Shown: piece after piece, positions 26,145 to 34,936 of the stretch
How positions within the stretch are numbered: position 1 is the first letter of the stretch
How the letters are laid out: every line of letters starts with the position of its first letter
Assembly: GCF_004345005.1 (NCBI RefSeq)
Contig: NZ_SMMX01000021.1
Location: 1 to 47,687 of the forward strand
Reading direction: 5' to 3'
DNA from: Extibacter muris
GTDB taxonomy: Bacteria; Bacillota; Clostridia; Lachnospirales; Lachnospiraceae
DNA: 47,687 bases
Notes under the pieces: model-generated
The model's database searches: none
What the model was told of the DNA's origin: nothing
What the model saw: only the letters and a program-made list of their open reading frames with translations
Position numbers and translations under genes: made by a program

Positions 26145-28037
26145 ATGGAAAAACAAAAGTATTATATTACGACAGCCATTGCCTATACATCAGGAAAGCC
26201 CCATATAGGGAATACGTACGAAATCGTGCTGGCCGATGCGATAGCCAGATATAAGAGGAGCCAGGGATATGATGTGTTCTTCCAGACCGGCACGGATGAG
26301 CACGGCCAGAAGATAGAGCTTAAGGCAGAAGAAGCCGGCGTTACGCCGAAAGAGTTTGTGGATGGCGTTGCAGCAGATATCCAGGGCATCTGGAATCTGA
26401 TGAATACTTCATATGACAAATTCATCCGTACGACCGACGAGTATCATGAGAAGCAGGTGCAGAAGATATTTAAAAAGCTGTACGACCAGGGAGACATATA
26501 TAAGGGGCATTATGAGGGGATGTACTGCACGCCGTGCGAATCCTTTTTTACAGAATCTCAGCTCGTGGACGGAAAATGCCCTGACTGCGGACGAGAAGTG
26601 CAGCCGGCAAAGGAAGAGGCTTATTTCTTCAAGATGAGCAAGTATGCAGACCGTCTGATCGAGCATATCAATACGCATCCGGAGTTCATACAGCCGGTAT
26701 CCCGTAAAAATGAGATGATGAACAATTTTCTGCTGCCTGGGCTTCAGGACCTGTGTGTCTCCAGGACTTCATTCAAGTGGGGGATCCCGGTGGATTTTGA
26801 TCCGGGCCATGTAGTGTACGTATGGCTGGATGCACTGACCAACTATATTACCGGAATCGGCTATGATTGCGGGGGCGAAAATACGGAACAGTTCAAAAGG
26901 GACTGGCCGGCTGACCTGCACCTCATCGGCAAGGACATTATCCGTTTCCATACGATATACTGGCCGATTTTCCTTATGGCGCTGGATCTGCCTCTTCCAA
27001 AGCAGATATTCGGACATCCGTGGCTGCTGCAGGGAGACGGCAAGATGAGCAAGTCAAAAGGGAATGTGCTGTATGCGGATGAACTGGTAGACTTCTTCGG
27101 TGTAGATGCGGTGCGTTACTTTGTGCTACATGAGATGCCGTTTGAAAATGACGGAGTGATTTCATGGGAGCTGATGGTAGAGCGTATGAATTCAGACCTT
27201 GCCAATACGCTGGGCAATCTGGTGAACCGGACCATCTCTATGACGAACAAATACTTTGGGGGCGTGGTAACGGACAAAAATGTGACAGGGGAAGTGGATC
27301 TGGATTTGAAGGCGGTCGCCGAAGGCACGCCGAAGGCAGTGGAAGCCAAGATGGAAGAACTGCGGGTTGCGGACGCAATTACGGAGATATTTAACCTGTT
27401 CAAGCGCTGCAATAAGTATATAGATGAGACGATGCCGTGGGCACTTGCAAAGGATGAAGGGAAAAAGGACCGGCTCGAGACGGTACTCTACAACCTGCTG
27501 GAAAGCATCAAGGCCGGTGCGGTGCTGCTTGAGCCTTTCATGCCCGAGACGTCCGTGAAGGTTCTCAGCCAGCTTGGTGACGGTAAAGTGACTGAGAAGC
27601 CGGAGATACTCTTTGCAAGGCAGGATCTTGAAGAAGTGCTGAAACGGGTAGAGGAACTGCACCCGCCGGTAACAGAGGTCCCGGAAGATGTCATAGACAT
27701 CGAGTCGAAGCCGGAGATAACATTTGAAGATTTCGGGAAGATGCAGTTCCAGGTAGGCGAGATACTCGAGTGTGAAGAAGTACCAAAGTCCAAGAAGCTC
27801 CTCTGCTCCAAAGTAAGAGTCGGAAGCGAGGTAAAACAGATTGTATCAGGTATAAAAGCACACTATAAAACAGAAGAAATGATCGGCAAGAAGGTAATGG
27901 TGCTGGTGAATCTGAAACCGGCCAAACTTGCCGGAGTCCTGTCAGAAGGAATGCTGCTGTGCGCAGAAGATGCAGAAGGCCGCCTGGCACTCATGACACC
28001 AGAAAAAGAAATGCCCGCAGGCGCAGAAATCTGCTAA
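26145..28037 (+). CDS. metS: Methionyl-tRNA synthetase
   Basis: A class I aminoacyl-tRNA synthetase of 630 residues that charges tRNA-Met and tRNA-fMet. Motifs are HIGN (HIGH signature, about 22-25), a zinc knuckle with CTPC and CPDC around residues 127-148, KMSKS at 300-304, an anticodon-binding domain and a C-terminal Trbp111-type tRNA-binding domain from about residue 525. The frame is open back to 26064, inside the T-box, but ATG 26145 has GCAGGAGG before it and matches the family N-terminus. It is regulated by the T-box upstream. Confidence 0.96.
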   Translation: MEKQKYYITTAIAYTSGKPHIGNTYEIVLADAIARYKRSQGYDVFFQTGTDEHGQKIELKAEEAGVTPKEFVDGVAADIQGIWNLMNTSYDKFIRTTDEYHEKQVQKIFKKLYDQGDIYKGHYEGMYCTPCESFFTESQLVDGKCPDCGREVQPAKEEAYFFKMSKYADRLIEHINTHPEFIQPVSRKNEMMNNFLLPGLQDLCVSRTSFKWGIPVDFDPGHVVYVWLDALTNYITGIGYDCGGENTEQFKRDWPADLHLIGKDIIRFHTIYWPIFLMALDLPLPKQIFGHPWLLQGDGKMSKSKGNVLYADELVDFFGVDAVRYFVLHEMPFENDGVISWELMVERMNSDLANTLGNLVNRTISMTNKYFGGVVTDKNVTGEVDLDLKAVAEGTPKAVEAKMEELRVADAITEIFNLFKRCNKYIDETMPWALAKDEGKKDRLETVLYNLLESIKAGAVLLEPFMPETSVKVLSQLGDGKVTEKPEILFARQDLEEVLKRVEELHPPVTEVPEDVIDIESKPEITFEDFGKMQFQVGEILECEEVPKSKKLLCSKVRVGSEVKQIVSGIKAHYKTEEMIGKKVMVLVNLKPAKLAGVLSEGMLLCAEDAEGRLALMTPEKEMPAGAEIC

Positions 28038-28140
28038 AGGGACACGTTAAATTTAATTGGGGACGGAGGAAAATGAGAAATACCCCGTCCCCAATTCAAA
28101 AAGGGACGGGGGAAAATGAGAAAACCTCCGTCCCCAATTG
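28038..28140. repeat. Compound palindromic repeat (GGGACGGAGG family), two units
   Basis: Starting at the metS stop, a GGGACACGTTAAA motif leads into two stem-loops. Unit a (28055-28096) pairs AATTGGGGACGGAGG with CCCCGTCCCCAATT with one mismatch. Unit b (28103-28134) pairs GGGACGGGGG with CCTCCGTCCC. The first left arm and the last right arm (28125-28139) are perfectly complementary over 15 bases, so the whole array can also fold as one hairpin. Both loops contain AAAATGAGAAA. It separates metS from ddh. Confidence 0.85.
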
Positions 28141-28156
28141 AGAGGAGAATGATTAT

Positions 28157-29143
28157 ATGGATAAGATTAGAATTGGTATTGTCGGTTATGGTAACATTGG
28201 AAAGGGTGTTGAACTTGCGGTAGCCCGTAATGACGATATGGAGCTTAAAGCCGTATTCACCCGGAGGAGCCCGGCCGATATCAGCATTGCTACGGAAACT
28301 GCAGCTGTGATGCATATCGATGACATGGCTGCTATGAAAGAGGATATTGATGTCATGGTGCTCTGCGGGGGCTCCGCTACGGACCTGCCGGTCATGGGCC
28401 CTGAAATCGTGGAGAACTTCAATACGATTGACAGTTTTGATACGCATGCCAGAATTCCGGAATATTTTGAAAATGTGGATAAAGCGGCAAAAGACGGTGG
28501 AAAAGTGGGAATTATATCCGTAGGATGGGACCCGGGGATGTTTTCACTTAACCGGTTATATGCGGAATCTATACTTGCGCAGGGAAGTACATACACATTC
28601 TGGGGAAAAGGTGTCAGCCAGGGACATTCTGACGCAATCCGCCGTGTAGAAGGTGTTAAAAATGGGATTCAGTACACAGTGCCTGTGGAAAAAGCTGTGG
28701 AAAGAGTCAGAAGCGGAGAAGAGCCACAGCTTACTACAAGGGAAAAGCATCTGCGAGAGTGCTATGTTGTTCCGGAGGACGGTGCTGACCTTAAAGCAAT
28801 CGAACAGGCCATCAAGACGATGCCGAACTATTTTGACGATTATGAGACAACCGTTACCTTTATCACAGAGGAAGAGTTGAAAGAAAATCACGGTAAGATG
28901 CCCCACGGAGGGTTTGTAATCCGCAGCGGCGAGACCGGAACAGAGGGAAGCAAGCATATTATCGAGTATTCCCTTAAGCTAGATTCAAACCCAGAGTTTA
29001 CGGCCAGCGTTCTCGTATGCTATGCAAGAGCGGCATACCGGCTCTCAAAGAATGGAGAGACCGGGGCAAAAACTGTATTTGATATACCGCCGGTATTACT
29101 TTCCAAGAAAACGCCGGAACAATTAAGAGCCGAACTCTTATAA
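28157..29143 (+). CDS. ddh: meso-Diaminopimelate D-dehydrogenase
   Basis: A 328-residue NADPH-dependent enzyme that aminates tetrahydrodipicolinate directly to meso-diaminopimelate, a one-step shortcut in lysine and peptidoglycan precursor synthesis. Features are the Rossmann motif GIVGYGNIGKGV (about 8-19), CGGSATDLP, SVGWDPGMFS and the GKGVSQGHSDAIRRV substrate-binding region. Length is normal. The start has GAGAGGAGAATG upstream. It is flanked on both sides by members of the palindromic repeat family, so it appears to be a single-gene unit between repeats. Confidence 0.95.
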   Translation: MDKIRIGIVGYGNIGKGVELAVARNDDMELKAVFTRRSPADISIATETAAVMHIDDMAAMKEDIDVMVLCGGSATDLPVMGPEIVENFNTIDSFDTHARIPEYFENVDKAAKDGGKVGIISVGWDPGMFSLNRLYAESILAQGSTYTFWGKGVSQGHSDAIRRVEGVKNGIQYTVPVEKAVERVRSGEEPQLTTREKHLRECYVVPEDGADLKAIEQAIKTMPNYFDDYETTVTFITEEELKENHGKMPHGGFVIRSGETGTEGSKHIIEYSLKLDSNPEFTASVLVCYARAAYRLSKNGETGAKTVFDIPPVLLSKKTPEQLRAELL

Positions 29144-29222
29144 GGGACAGGGCAAAAATAAAAAGGGACACGTTAAAATGAGTTAGGGACGGAGGAAATC
29201 GAAAAAACCTCCGTCCCCAACT
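29143..29222. repeat. Palindromic repeat (GGGACGGAGG family), third locus
   Basis: Beginning at the ddh stop codon, GGGACAGGGCAAAAA and GGGACACGTTAAAA precede a stem-loop in which AGTTAGGGACGGAGG (29181-29195) pairs with CCTCCGTCCCCAACT (29208-29222) with one mismatch. The loop AAATCGAAAAAA is A-rich like the others. Organisation and motif order match the locus at 28038. Confidence 0.85.
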
Positions 29223-29252
29223 ACTTGCGTTTCCGGATTTATGGAGGGTTTT

Positions 29253-30032
29253 ATGATTTTTGATACGCATGCGCACTATGATGATGAGCAGTTTGACGCA
29301 GACCGGGAGGAGCTGTTGCATTCGATGCAGACGGGCGGTGTCGGTACTATCGTGAATATCAGCGCCTCGTGTGATTCCTGCCGGACGGTTGTGGAGCTGG
29401 CAGGCAGATATCCGTTCATGTATGCAGCCGTAGGGATTCATCCTGATCATGTGGGCGGCTTGGACGAGAAGGCTTTTAGCAAGATGGAAGAGCTGCTTGA
29501 TAACAGGAAAGTAGTAGCCGTGGGGGAGATTGGCCTCGATTACTACTGGGACAATGAATCCCACGATTTGCAGAGGAAGTGGTTCATCCGCCAGCTTGAG
29601 CTGGCCCGCCGGCATAATCTGCCGGTAGTGATACACAGCAGAGATGCAGCGGCAGATACGCTGGAGGTTATGAAGGAGCACGCACAGGGGCTCAAAGGAG
29701 TGATTCACTGCTTCTCGTATTCCAGGGAGCTGGCCCGGGAGTATGTCAAGATGGGCTTTTACATCGGCGTCGGCGGTGTCGTTACATTCAAGAACGCTAA
29801 GAAGCTCAAAGAAGTAGTGGAAGTAACACCCCTTACATCTATTGTCCTGGAGACGGACTGCCCTTATCTCGCACCGGAGCCATACAGAGGAAAAAGGAAT
29901 AATTCTCTGTATATCAGCTATGTGGCAAAGGAAATTGCACGCATTAAAAATGTAGATTACGACACGGTCGTACGACAGACAGAAGCCAATGCAATAGAAT
30001 TGTATGGAATTTCAGACAATTTTGTTGTATAA
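29253..30032 (+). CDS. tatD: TatD-family metal-dependent hydrolase
   Basis: A 259-residue TIM-barrel hydrolase of the TatD/YcfH family, acting as a metal-dependent DNase or D-aminoacyl-tRNA hydrolase in characterised relatives. It opens with DTHAH (H6, H8) and contains AVGEIGLDY (metal-bridging Glu), VIHSRDA, VIHCFS and LETDCPYL. The frame extends to ATG 29241, but ATG 29253 has TGGAGGG upstream and gives the family N-terminus. The ksgA gene follows 36 bp later, a gene order common in Firmicutes, although rnmV, often between them, is absent. Confidence 0.93.
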   Translation: MIFDTHAHYDDEQFDADREELLHSMQTGGVGTIVNISASCDSCRTVVELAGRYPFMYAAVGIHPDHVGGLDEKAFSKMEELLDNRKVVAVGEIGLDYYWDNESHDLQRKWFIRQLELARRHNLPVVIHSRDAAADTLEVMKEHAQGLKGVIHCFSYSRELAREYVKMGFYIGVGGVVTFKNAKKLKEVVEVTPLTSIVLETDCPYLAPEPYRGKRNNSLYISYVAKEIARIKNVDYDTVVRQTEANAIELYGISDNFVV

Positions 30033-30068
30033 TAAAAATTAACACATTATTCAGGAGTTAAGTAATAT

Positions 30069-30983
30069 ATGATGAGACCGACGCTGGGAAACCCGCAGAA
30101 TACCATAGAAATACTGCAGAAATATGATTTTTCATTTCAGAAAAAGTTTGGCCAGAACTTCTTGATAGACACCCATGTCTTGGATAAGATTATCCTGGCC
30201 GCAGGCATCACAAAGGACGATATGGTATTGGAGATAGGTCCCGGAATCGGAACCATGACCCAGTATCTGGCAGAGGCGGCCGGGAAAGTTGTCGCCGTTG
30301 AGATTGACAAGAACCTCATACCCATTCTTTCGGACACGCTGAAAGACTATGGCAATGTAACGGTCATCAACGAAGATGTGCTGAAGCTGGATATAAAGAA
30401 GCTGGCCGGTGAGGAACATGCCGGCCGGCTGGTTAAAGTGGTGGCAAATCTGCCGTATTATATAACCACGCCCATTATAATGGGGTTATTTGAGCATAAT
30501 GTTCCGGTGGAAAGCATAACGGTCATGGTCCAAAAGGAAGTGGCAGACAGGATGCAGACAGGGCCCGGAAGCAAAGACTATGGAGCACTGTCGCTGGCCG
30601 TGCAGTATTACGCAGAGCCATATATAGTAGCAAATGTACCGCCGAACTGCTTCATGCCAAGGCCGAAGGTCGGATCTGCCGTCATACGGCTTACAAGACA
30701 CGAGAAACCACCTGTCGAAGTAAAAGACGAGAGGCTGCTGTTTGATATCATAAGAGCATCTTTTAACCAGAGGCGCAAGACGCTCGCAAACGGGCTGAAC
30801 AATTCCGGCACACTGGACATCCCAAAGGAAGAGATAACCAATGCGATAGAGAAGCTTGGGAAAGGTCCGGGTGTCCGTGGGGAGTCGCTCACGCTGGAGG
30901 AGTTCGCACGGCTAAGCAACTACCTATACCCCATGACGGCCGCCGTTTCGGAAGGTGTACATGCCGGATCTTCTGATATATAG
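30069..30983 (+). CDS. ksgA: 16S rRNA adenine dimethyltransferase
   Basis: A 304-residue S-adenosylmethionine-dependent enzyme (RsmA/KsgA) that dimethylates two adjacent adenines in the 3' terminal hairpin of 16S rRNA late in 30S assembly. It shows the N-terminal KKFGQNFLID, the SAM motif LEIGPGIGTMT, the VNEDVLK-type acidic region (INEDVLKLD) and the catalytic NLPYYITTP. Two tandem ATGs (30069, 30072) could start it; CAGGAG precedes them. It is probably co-transcribed with tatD. Confidence 0.95.
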   Translation: MMRPTLGNPQNTIEILQKYDFSFQKKFGQNFLIDTHVLDKIILAAGITKDDMVLEIGPGIGTMTQYLAEAAGKVVAVEIDKNLIPILSDTLKDYGNVTVINEDVLKLDIKKLAGEEHAGRLVKVVANLPYYITTPIIMGLFEHNVPVESITVMVQKEVADRMQTGPGSKDYGALSLAVQYYAEPYIVANVPPNCFMPRPKVGSAVIRLTRHEKPPVEVKDERLLFDIIRASFNQRRKTLANGLNNSGTLDIPKEEITNAIEKLGKGPGVRGESLTLEEFARLSNYLYPMTAAVSEGVHAGSSDI

Positions 30984-31064
30984 CCGGATATGTCCGTAAG
31001 GACTTGAGGATGGGATATTTCGTCCGCCCAGGGCGGATTGACAATATGAATAAGGACAGAAAGG

Positions 31065-32444
31065 ATGATGACTATGACTAAAAATGTGGAACATGCATTA
31101 TTTGAAATCACGCCGGAGATACAGCAGCTGGCACAACTATGTGAGGACAACAATACGATTGAGAAGGAACTGTATACCAAATACGAAGTTAAACGGGGCC
31201 TCCGCGATGTAAATGGCAAAGGTGTACTTGCCGGTCTGACAAATATATCCGACGTATGTGCCAAGAAAATCGTTGATGGCGAAGAAGTACCCTGTGCAGG
31301 CAACCTATATTACAGAGGTTACAATATCAAAGAATTAGTCAAAGGGTTCCTGGAAGCGAAGCATTATGGATTTGAGGAGATATCCTATCTGTTGCTTTTT
31401 GGAGAGCTTCCGACAGATAAGCAGCTGGCGGCGTACCATGAGACGCTTGTCGAGAGGAGGACGCTTCCGCCGAACTTCGTAAGAGATGTCATCATGAAGG
31501 CTCCAAGCCGGGATATGATGAACAGCCTCTCCAGATCTATCCTGAGCCTGTACTCCTATGATGCAAAGGCAGACGACACATCTATACCAAATGTCCTCCG
31601 CCAGTGCCTGAACCTGATCAGCCAGTTCCCTATGCTTATGGTATATGGATACCATGCATATAACTACCGGCTCGGAGAGGACTTATTTATCTATGCTCCG
31701 TCACCTGAGCTGTCCACGGCGGAAAACATACTTATGATGCTCAGGGAAGACAGGAAATACACGAAGCTGGAGGCCAAGATACTGGATATGGCACTCGTGC
31801 TCCATATGGACCACGGCGGCGGTAACAACTCCACCTTTACGACCCATGTCGTTACATCTTCCGGTACGGATACATATTCTACAATCGTAGCCGCCATGGC
31901 TTCACTGAAGGGGCCGAAACACGGTGGAGCCAACATTAAGGTAACCCAGATGTTTGAGGATATGAAGCAGAAGCTTACCGACTGGAAGGATGAGGACGCG
32001 GTAAGACAGTATCTGTGCGATCTCCTGGATAAGAAAGCCTTTGACCAGAAGGGCCTGATATATGGTATGGGACATGCGATCTATTCTGTATCCGACCCAA
32101 GAGCTGATATCTTCAAGAAGTTTGTAAAACAGCTGGCCAAGGAAAAGGGCTTTGAGGAAGAATATGCCCTCTATGAGATGGTAGAACATATGGCTCCGGA
32201 CGTTATCGGAGAAAAACGCAAGATATACAAAGGCGTCAATGCCAACGTAGACTTCTACAGCGGACTGGTGTACAGCATGCTGGACCTTCCGGCATCACTC
32301 TATACACCGATATTTGCCGCTGCCCGTATCGTAGGATGGAGCGCCCACAGGCTGGAAGAGCTCAAGAATGTAGATAAGATCATACGGCCGGCATACAAGC
32401 CTCTGGCGCCGCACCGGGATTATATTAAGATGGATGACCGCTGA
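31065..32444 (+). CDS. Citrate synthase
   Basis: A 459-residue citrate/2-methylcitrate synthase condensing acetyl-CoA with oxaloacetate. Active-site segments are LHMDHGGGNNSTF, LKGPKHGGAN and YGMGHAIYSVSDPRA. The histidine and aspartate pattern fits the family; the N-terminal about 50 residues are an extension seen in clostridial forms. No aconitase or isocitrate dehydrogenase genes are adjacent, so whether it feeds glutamate synthesis in this organism cannot be read here. ATGs at 31065, 31068 and 31074 are all possible starts. A terminator overlaps the stop codon. Confidence 0.92.
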   Translation: MMTMTKNVEHALFEITPEIQQLAQLCEDNNTIEKELYTKYEVKRGLRDVNGKGVLAGLTNISDVCAKKIVDGEEVPCAGNLYYRGYNIKELVKGFLEAKHYGFEEISYLLLFGELPTDKQLAAYHETLVERRTLPPNFVRDVIMKAPSRDMMNSLSRSILSLYSYDAKADDTSIPNVLRQCLNLISQFPMLMVYGYHAYNYRLGEDLFIYAPSPELSTAENILMMLREDRKYTKLEAKILDMALVLHMDHGGGNNSTFTTHVVTSSGTDTYSTIVAAMASLKGPKHGGANIKVTQMFEDMKQKLTDWKDEDAVRQYLCDLLDKKAFDQKGLIYGMGHAIYSVSDPRADIFKKFVKQLAKEKGFEEEYALYEMVEHMAPDVIGEKRKIYKGVNANVDFYSGLVYSMLDLPASLYTPIFAAARIVGWSAHRLEELKNVDKIIRPAYKPLAPHRDYIKMDDR

Positions 32445-32458
32445 TACAGCGGTCTTTT
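32436..32458 (+). terminator. Intrinsic terminator of the citrate synthase gene
   Basis: GACCGCT (32436-32442) pairs with AGCGGTC (32448-32454) around a 5-base loop, then TTTT. The left arm includes part of the stop codon. Confidence 0.8.
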
Positions 32459-32577
32459 CCATAATCAGATTCCATAATTAAAATGCTCCGGGAGGACGTA
32501 TGCCAGCGTTTCTAACCATTCAATCCGCCTGCTATAAACGTAAAAGGCGCGATCTATGTATAACAGGAGATGTACGA

Positions 32578-33510
32578 ATGAAAAAAGATTTTTATTATCC
32601 GTCGCGCGACGGCCTGACCCAGATCCACGCGGCAGAATGGATACCGGATCAGGAGATAGAAGCTGTCGTTCAGATATGCCACGGGATGGTGGAATATATC
32701 GAAAGATACAGCGGATTTGCCGATTATCTGACGGAACACGGGATATACGTGACAGGACACGATCATCTCGGTCACGGGCAGTCCGTCAATAAAGAAGAGG
32801 AACACGGTTATTTTGATGCGGCCAAAGGAAATAAATATATCATCGGAGACATCCATAAGCTGAGGGAGATTACACAGGAAAAGCACCCGGACGTGCCATA
32901 TATCCTGCTCGGCCACAGTATGGGGTCTTTCCTGTTGCGGCAGTATCTGACCGTATACAGCCAGGGGCTCTCCGGTGCGGTTATCATGGGAACCGGATGG
33001 AAGGGGAATGCCCTGCTCACTATGGGGCAGACACTGTGCAGAATCATCGCTGCATTCAAGGGATGGAAACACCGAAGCCCCCTGGTGGACAACCTCAGCT
33101 TCGGAAGCTACAACAAGCGGTTTGAGCCTGGGAATACACCGAAGGACTGGATAACCTCAGACGAGAAGAAATGTGCCGAGTATGCCGGTGATTCGCTCTG
33201 TAGCTTCGTATTTACCGTCAGTGCATACTACCAGATGTTTGAGGGGATGAAAGTTCTGACAAAGAAGGAGCGCACGGCAAACATCAAAAAGGACCTTCCG
33301 GTCTTGATTGTTTCAGGAGCGGATGATCCGGTGGGTGACTTCGGCAAAGGGGTGCAGAAGGTATATGAACAGTTCCGGGAGGCAGGCATACAGGATGTGG
33401 CAATGAAGCTCTATGAAGGGGATAGGCATGAAATCCTGAACGAGACAGACCGTGAACTCGTATATGAAGACATATATGAGTGGATATCCGAAAAAATTCA
33501 GGTTTCTTAA
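32578..33510 (+). CDS. Alpha/beta hydrolase (monoacylglycerol lipase / lysophospholipase-like)
   Basis: A 310-residue serine hydrolase of the Hydrolase_4 group. It has the oxyanion segment ICHGMVEY, the DHLGHG motif and the nucleophile elbow GHSMG with S114. An aspartate in SGADDPVGDFG and a histidine in GDRHEILNE complete the triad. It probably hydrolyses monoacylglycerols or lysolipids in the cytoplasm. An upstream in-frame ATG (32500) exists, but ATG 32578 has ACAGGAGATG before it and fits family length. Confidence 0.88.
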   Translation: MKKDFYYPSRDGLTQIHAAEWIPDQEIEAVVQICHGMVEYIERYSGFADYLTEHGIYVTGHDHLGHGQSVNKEEEHGYFDAAKGNKYIIGDIHKLREITQEKHPDVPYILLGHSMGSFLLRQYLTVYSQGLSGAVIMGTGWKGNALLTMGQTLCRIIAAFKGWKHRSPLVDNLSFGSYNKRFEPGNTPKDWITSDEKKCAEYAGDSLCSFVFTVSAYYQMFEGMKVLTKKERTANIKKDLPVLIVSGADDPVGDFGKGVQKVYEQFREAGIQDVAMKLYEGDRHEILNETDRELVYEDIYEWISEKIQVS

Positions 33511-33584
33511 GGACGGAAGGTAGAAAGAGAAATCTTAGAAGCCCTTGACGTGGCAGCATCAGCTGCAGAAAAGGGAGAAGAAAG

Positions 33585-33608
33585 AAAAGCGGGATAATTC
33601 CTGCTTTT
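33585..33608. terminator. Hairpin between the hydrolase and lrp genes
   Basis: AAAAGCGGG pairs with CCTGCTTTT with one G-T pair around a 6-base loop. The A/T flanks allow it to act on both strands between convergent genes. It overlaps the last codon positions of the lrp gene. Confidence 0.55.
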
Positions 33609-34068
33609 AAACAGCATCCTCTTTCCCGGGCAGGGAGGAATGTATATTCTTAATCGTGCTCAGCACATAGTGGGTTCTTGTCTGGCGGACACCTGCCTGG
33701 CTTTTGACCCACTTGTGTATCTCTTCCAGATGTTCAGACGACTTGCAGGTGACTTTCAGCAGAAAGTCAAATTCACCGGTAAGGTAATAACATGCTATCA
33801 CATACGGGTTGCCCGTTACATTCTCGATAAATGTGTCATTGAACTGCGGGTGCTCCATACTCACTTCTATAAGTACGGTCACATCATTCCCCACCTTGGC
33901 GTCATCTGTGATGATCGTATATGATTTGATGATGCCAGCCGCCTCCATCTTATGGATGCGGTCGATGACCGTGGAGACAGACAGATGGACTTCACGGCTG
34001 ATTTCGGAGGCACGCTGCCTTGCATTGCTCTTTAGTTTTTCAAGAATCTGGTAATCAAGAGAATCCAT
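33607..34068 (-). CDS. Lrp/AsnC-family transcriptional regulator
   Basis: A 153-residue feast/famine regulator. The N-terminal winged helix-turn-helix (ARQRASEISREVHLSVSTVI, about residues 17-36) is followed by the RAM (ActR-like) ligand domain with YYLTGEFDFLLKV. Such proteins sense amino acids and control their transport or metabolism. No target gene is directly linked; it is convergent with the hydrolase gene and divergent from a TetR gene. Start preceded by AAGGAGGCTGTTCC. Confidence 0.9.
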   Translation of the reverse strand: MDSLDYQILEKLKSNARQRASEISREVHLSVSTVIDRIHKMEAAGIIKSYTIITDDAKVGNDVTVLIEVSMEHPQFNDTFIENVTGNPYVIACYYLTGEFDFLLKVTCKSSEHLEEIHKWVKSQAGVRQTRTHYVLSTIKNIHSSLPGKEDAV

Positions 34069-34244
34069 GGAACAGCCTCCTTCAGATTAGTGCGGCAATC
34101 AAATATATTTTATCACAGGTTCAGAAAAAAAGAAAGAAGGCCGTGCACTACAAATTGTTCTGCTGAAAATCCCCCCAAAGTCTGATATAATACTCATTGA
34201 GACTAGAATCTCTTAGACAGAGCTGGATTACGGAGGTAGTACCA

Positions 34245-34838
34245 ATGAACAGAGACAAAGAAAAGACAGGCCTGAAAGAAGAGATAAAGGCTGCTGCATG
34301 GGAACTGTTTTATGAAAAAGGATATGAAGAGACTACTATAAATGACATTATAAAAAAGGCAAATACATCGAAAGGCGGCTTTTATTATTACTTTAAGGCC
34401 AAGGACGAGCTTCTGCATTCGCTGTATTCATTCTTTGACCGGGAATATGAGAAATTTTATGAAAATATAGACAAGGGCCTGGACAGCCTCGTACAGCTGA
34501 AGCAGCTGAGCCAGTATGTCTCATACTTTATAGAGGGCAATGTCTCCGCAGAGCTTCTGGCCGCGCTGTACCAGTCGCAGCTCATAAAAAAGAAGCAGGA
34601 TTGCTTTCTCAACCCCGACCGTTATTATAACCGGCTCGTACGCAGGATAATAGCGGAGGGCCAGGAGAAGGGGGAGATACGCAGAGACATGGCCGTAGAA
34701 GAGCTGGCGCACCATGTGCTGCTCCTCGAGCGTGGGATCATCATGGACTGGTGCGTACAAAACGGGGGCTTTTCGCTAGGGTATTATGGAACAAGGGATT
34801 TTGATCTGTATATAGAGTTCATGAGACCGGACAGATAA
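34245..34838 (+). CDS. TetR/AcrR-family regulator
   Basis: A 197-residue repressor with a clear N-terminal TetR helix-turn-helix (EETTINDIIKKANTSKGGFYYYF at about residues 30-52, in two helices) and a helical ligand-binding C-terminus. The frame is open to 34197, but ATG 34245 has ACGGAGG at the right distance. A TATAAT near 34180 and a GAGA...TCTC imperfect repeat at 34199-34212 could be its promoter and operator. No co-transcribed target gene is visible; the next gene is a second, unrelated TetR gene with its own promoter. Confidence 0.87.
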   Translation: MNRDKEKTGLKEEIKAAAWELFYEKGYEETTINDIIKKANTSKGGFYYYFKAKDELLHSLYSFFDREYEKFYENIDKGLDSLVQLKQLSQYVSYFIEGNVSAELLAALYQSQLIKKKQDCFLNPDRYYNRLVRRIIAEGQEKGEIRRDMAVEELAHHVLLLERGIIMDWCVQNGGFSLGYYGTRDFDLYIEFMRPDR

Positions 34839-34877
34839 CCATCTTCCCCATTCAAGCTGTCTACCGGCTGTGGGCTC

Positions 34878-34920
34878 TTGACAGATTCCATATTTTGCTA
34901 TATTATATAACAGTGTTATA
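34878..34920 (+). promoter_or_regulatory. Promoter with perfect palindromic operator for the second TetR gene
   Basis: TTGACA (34878-34883) and TATTAT (34901-34906) are 17 bp apart. A perfect 15-bp palindrome, TATAACA-G-TGTTATA (34906-34920), covers the end of the -10 and the start site. This is where a TetR-type autorepressor would bind. Confidence 0.75.
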
Positions 34921-34936
34921 AACGAGGGGTGAGCAA

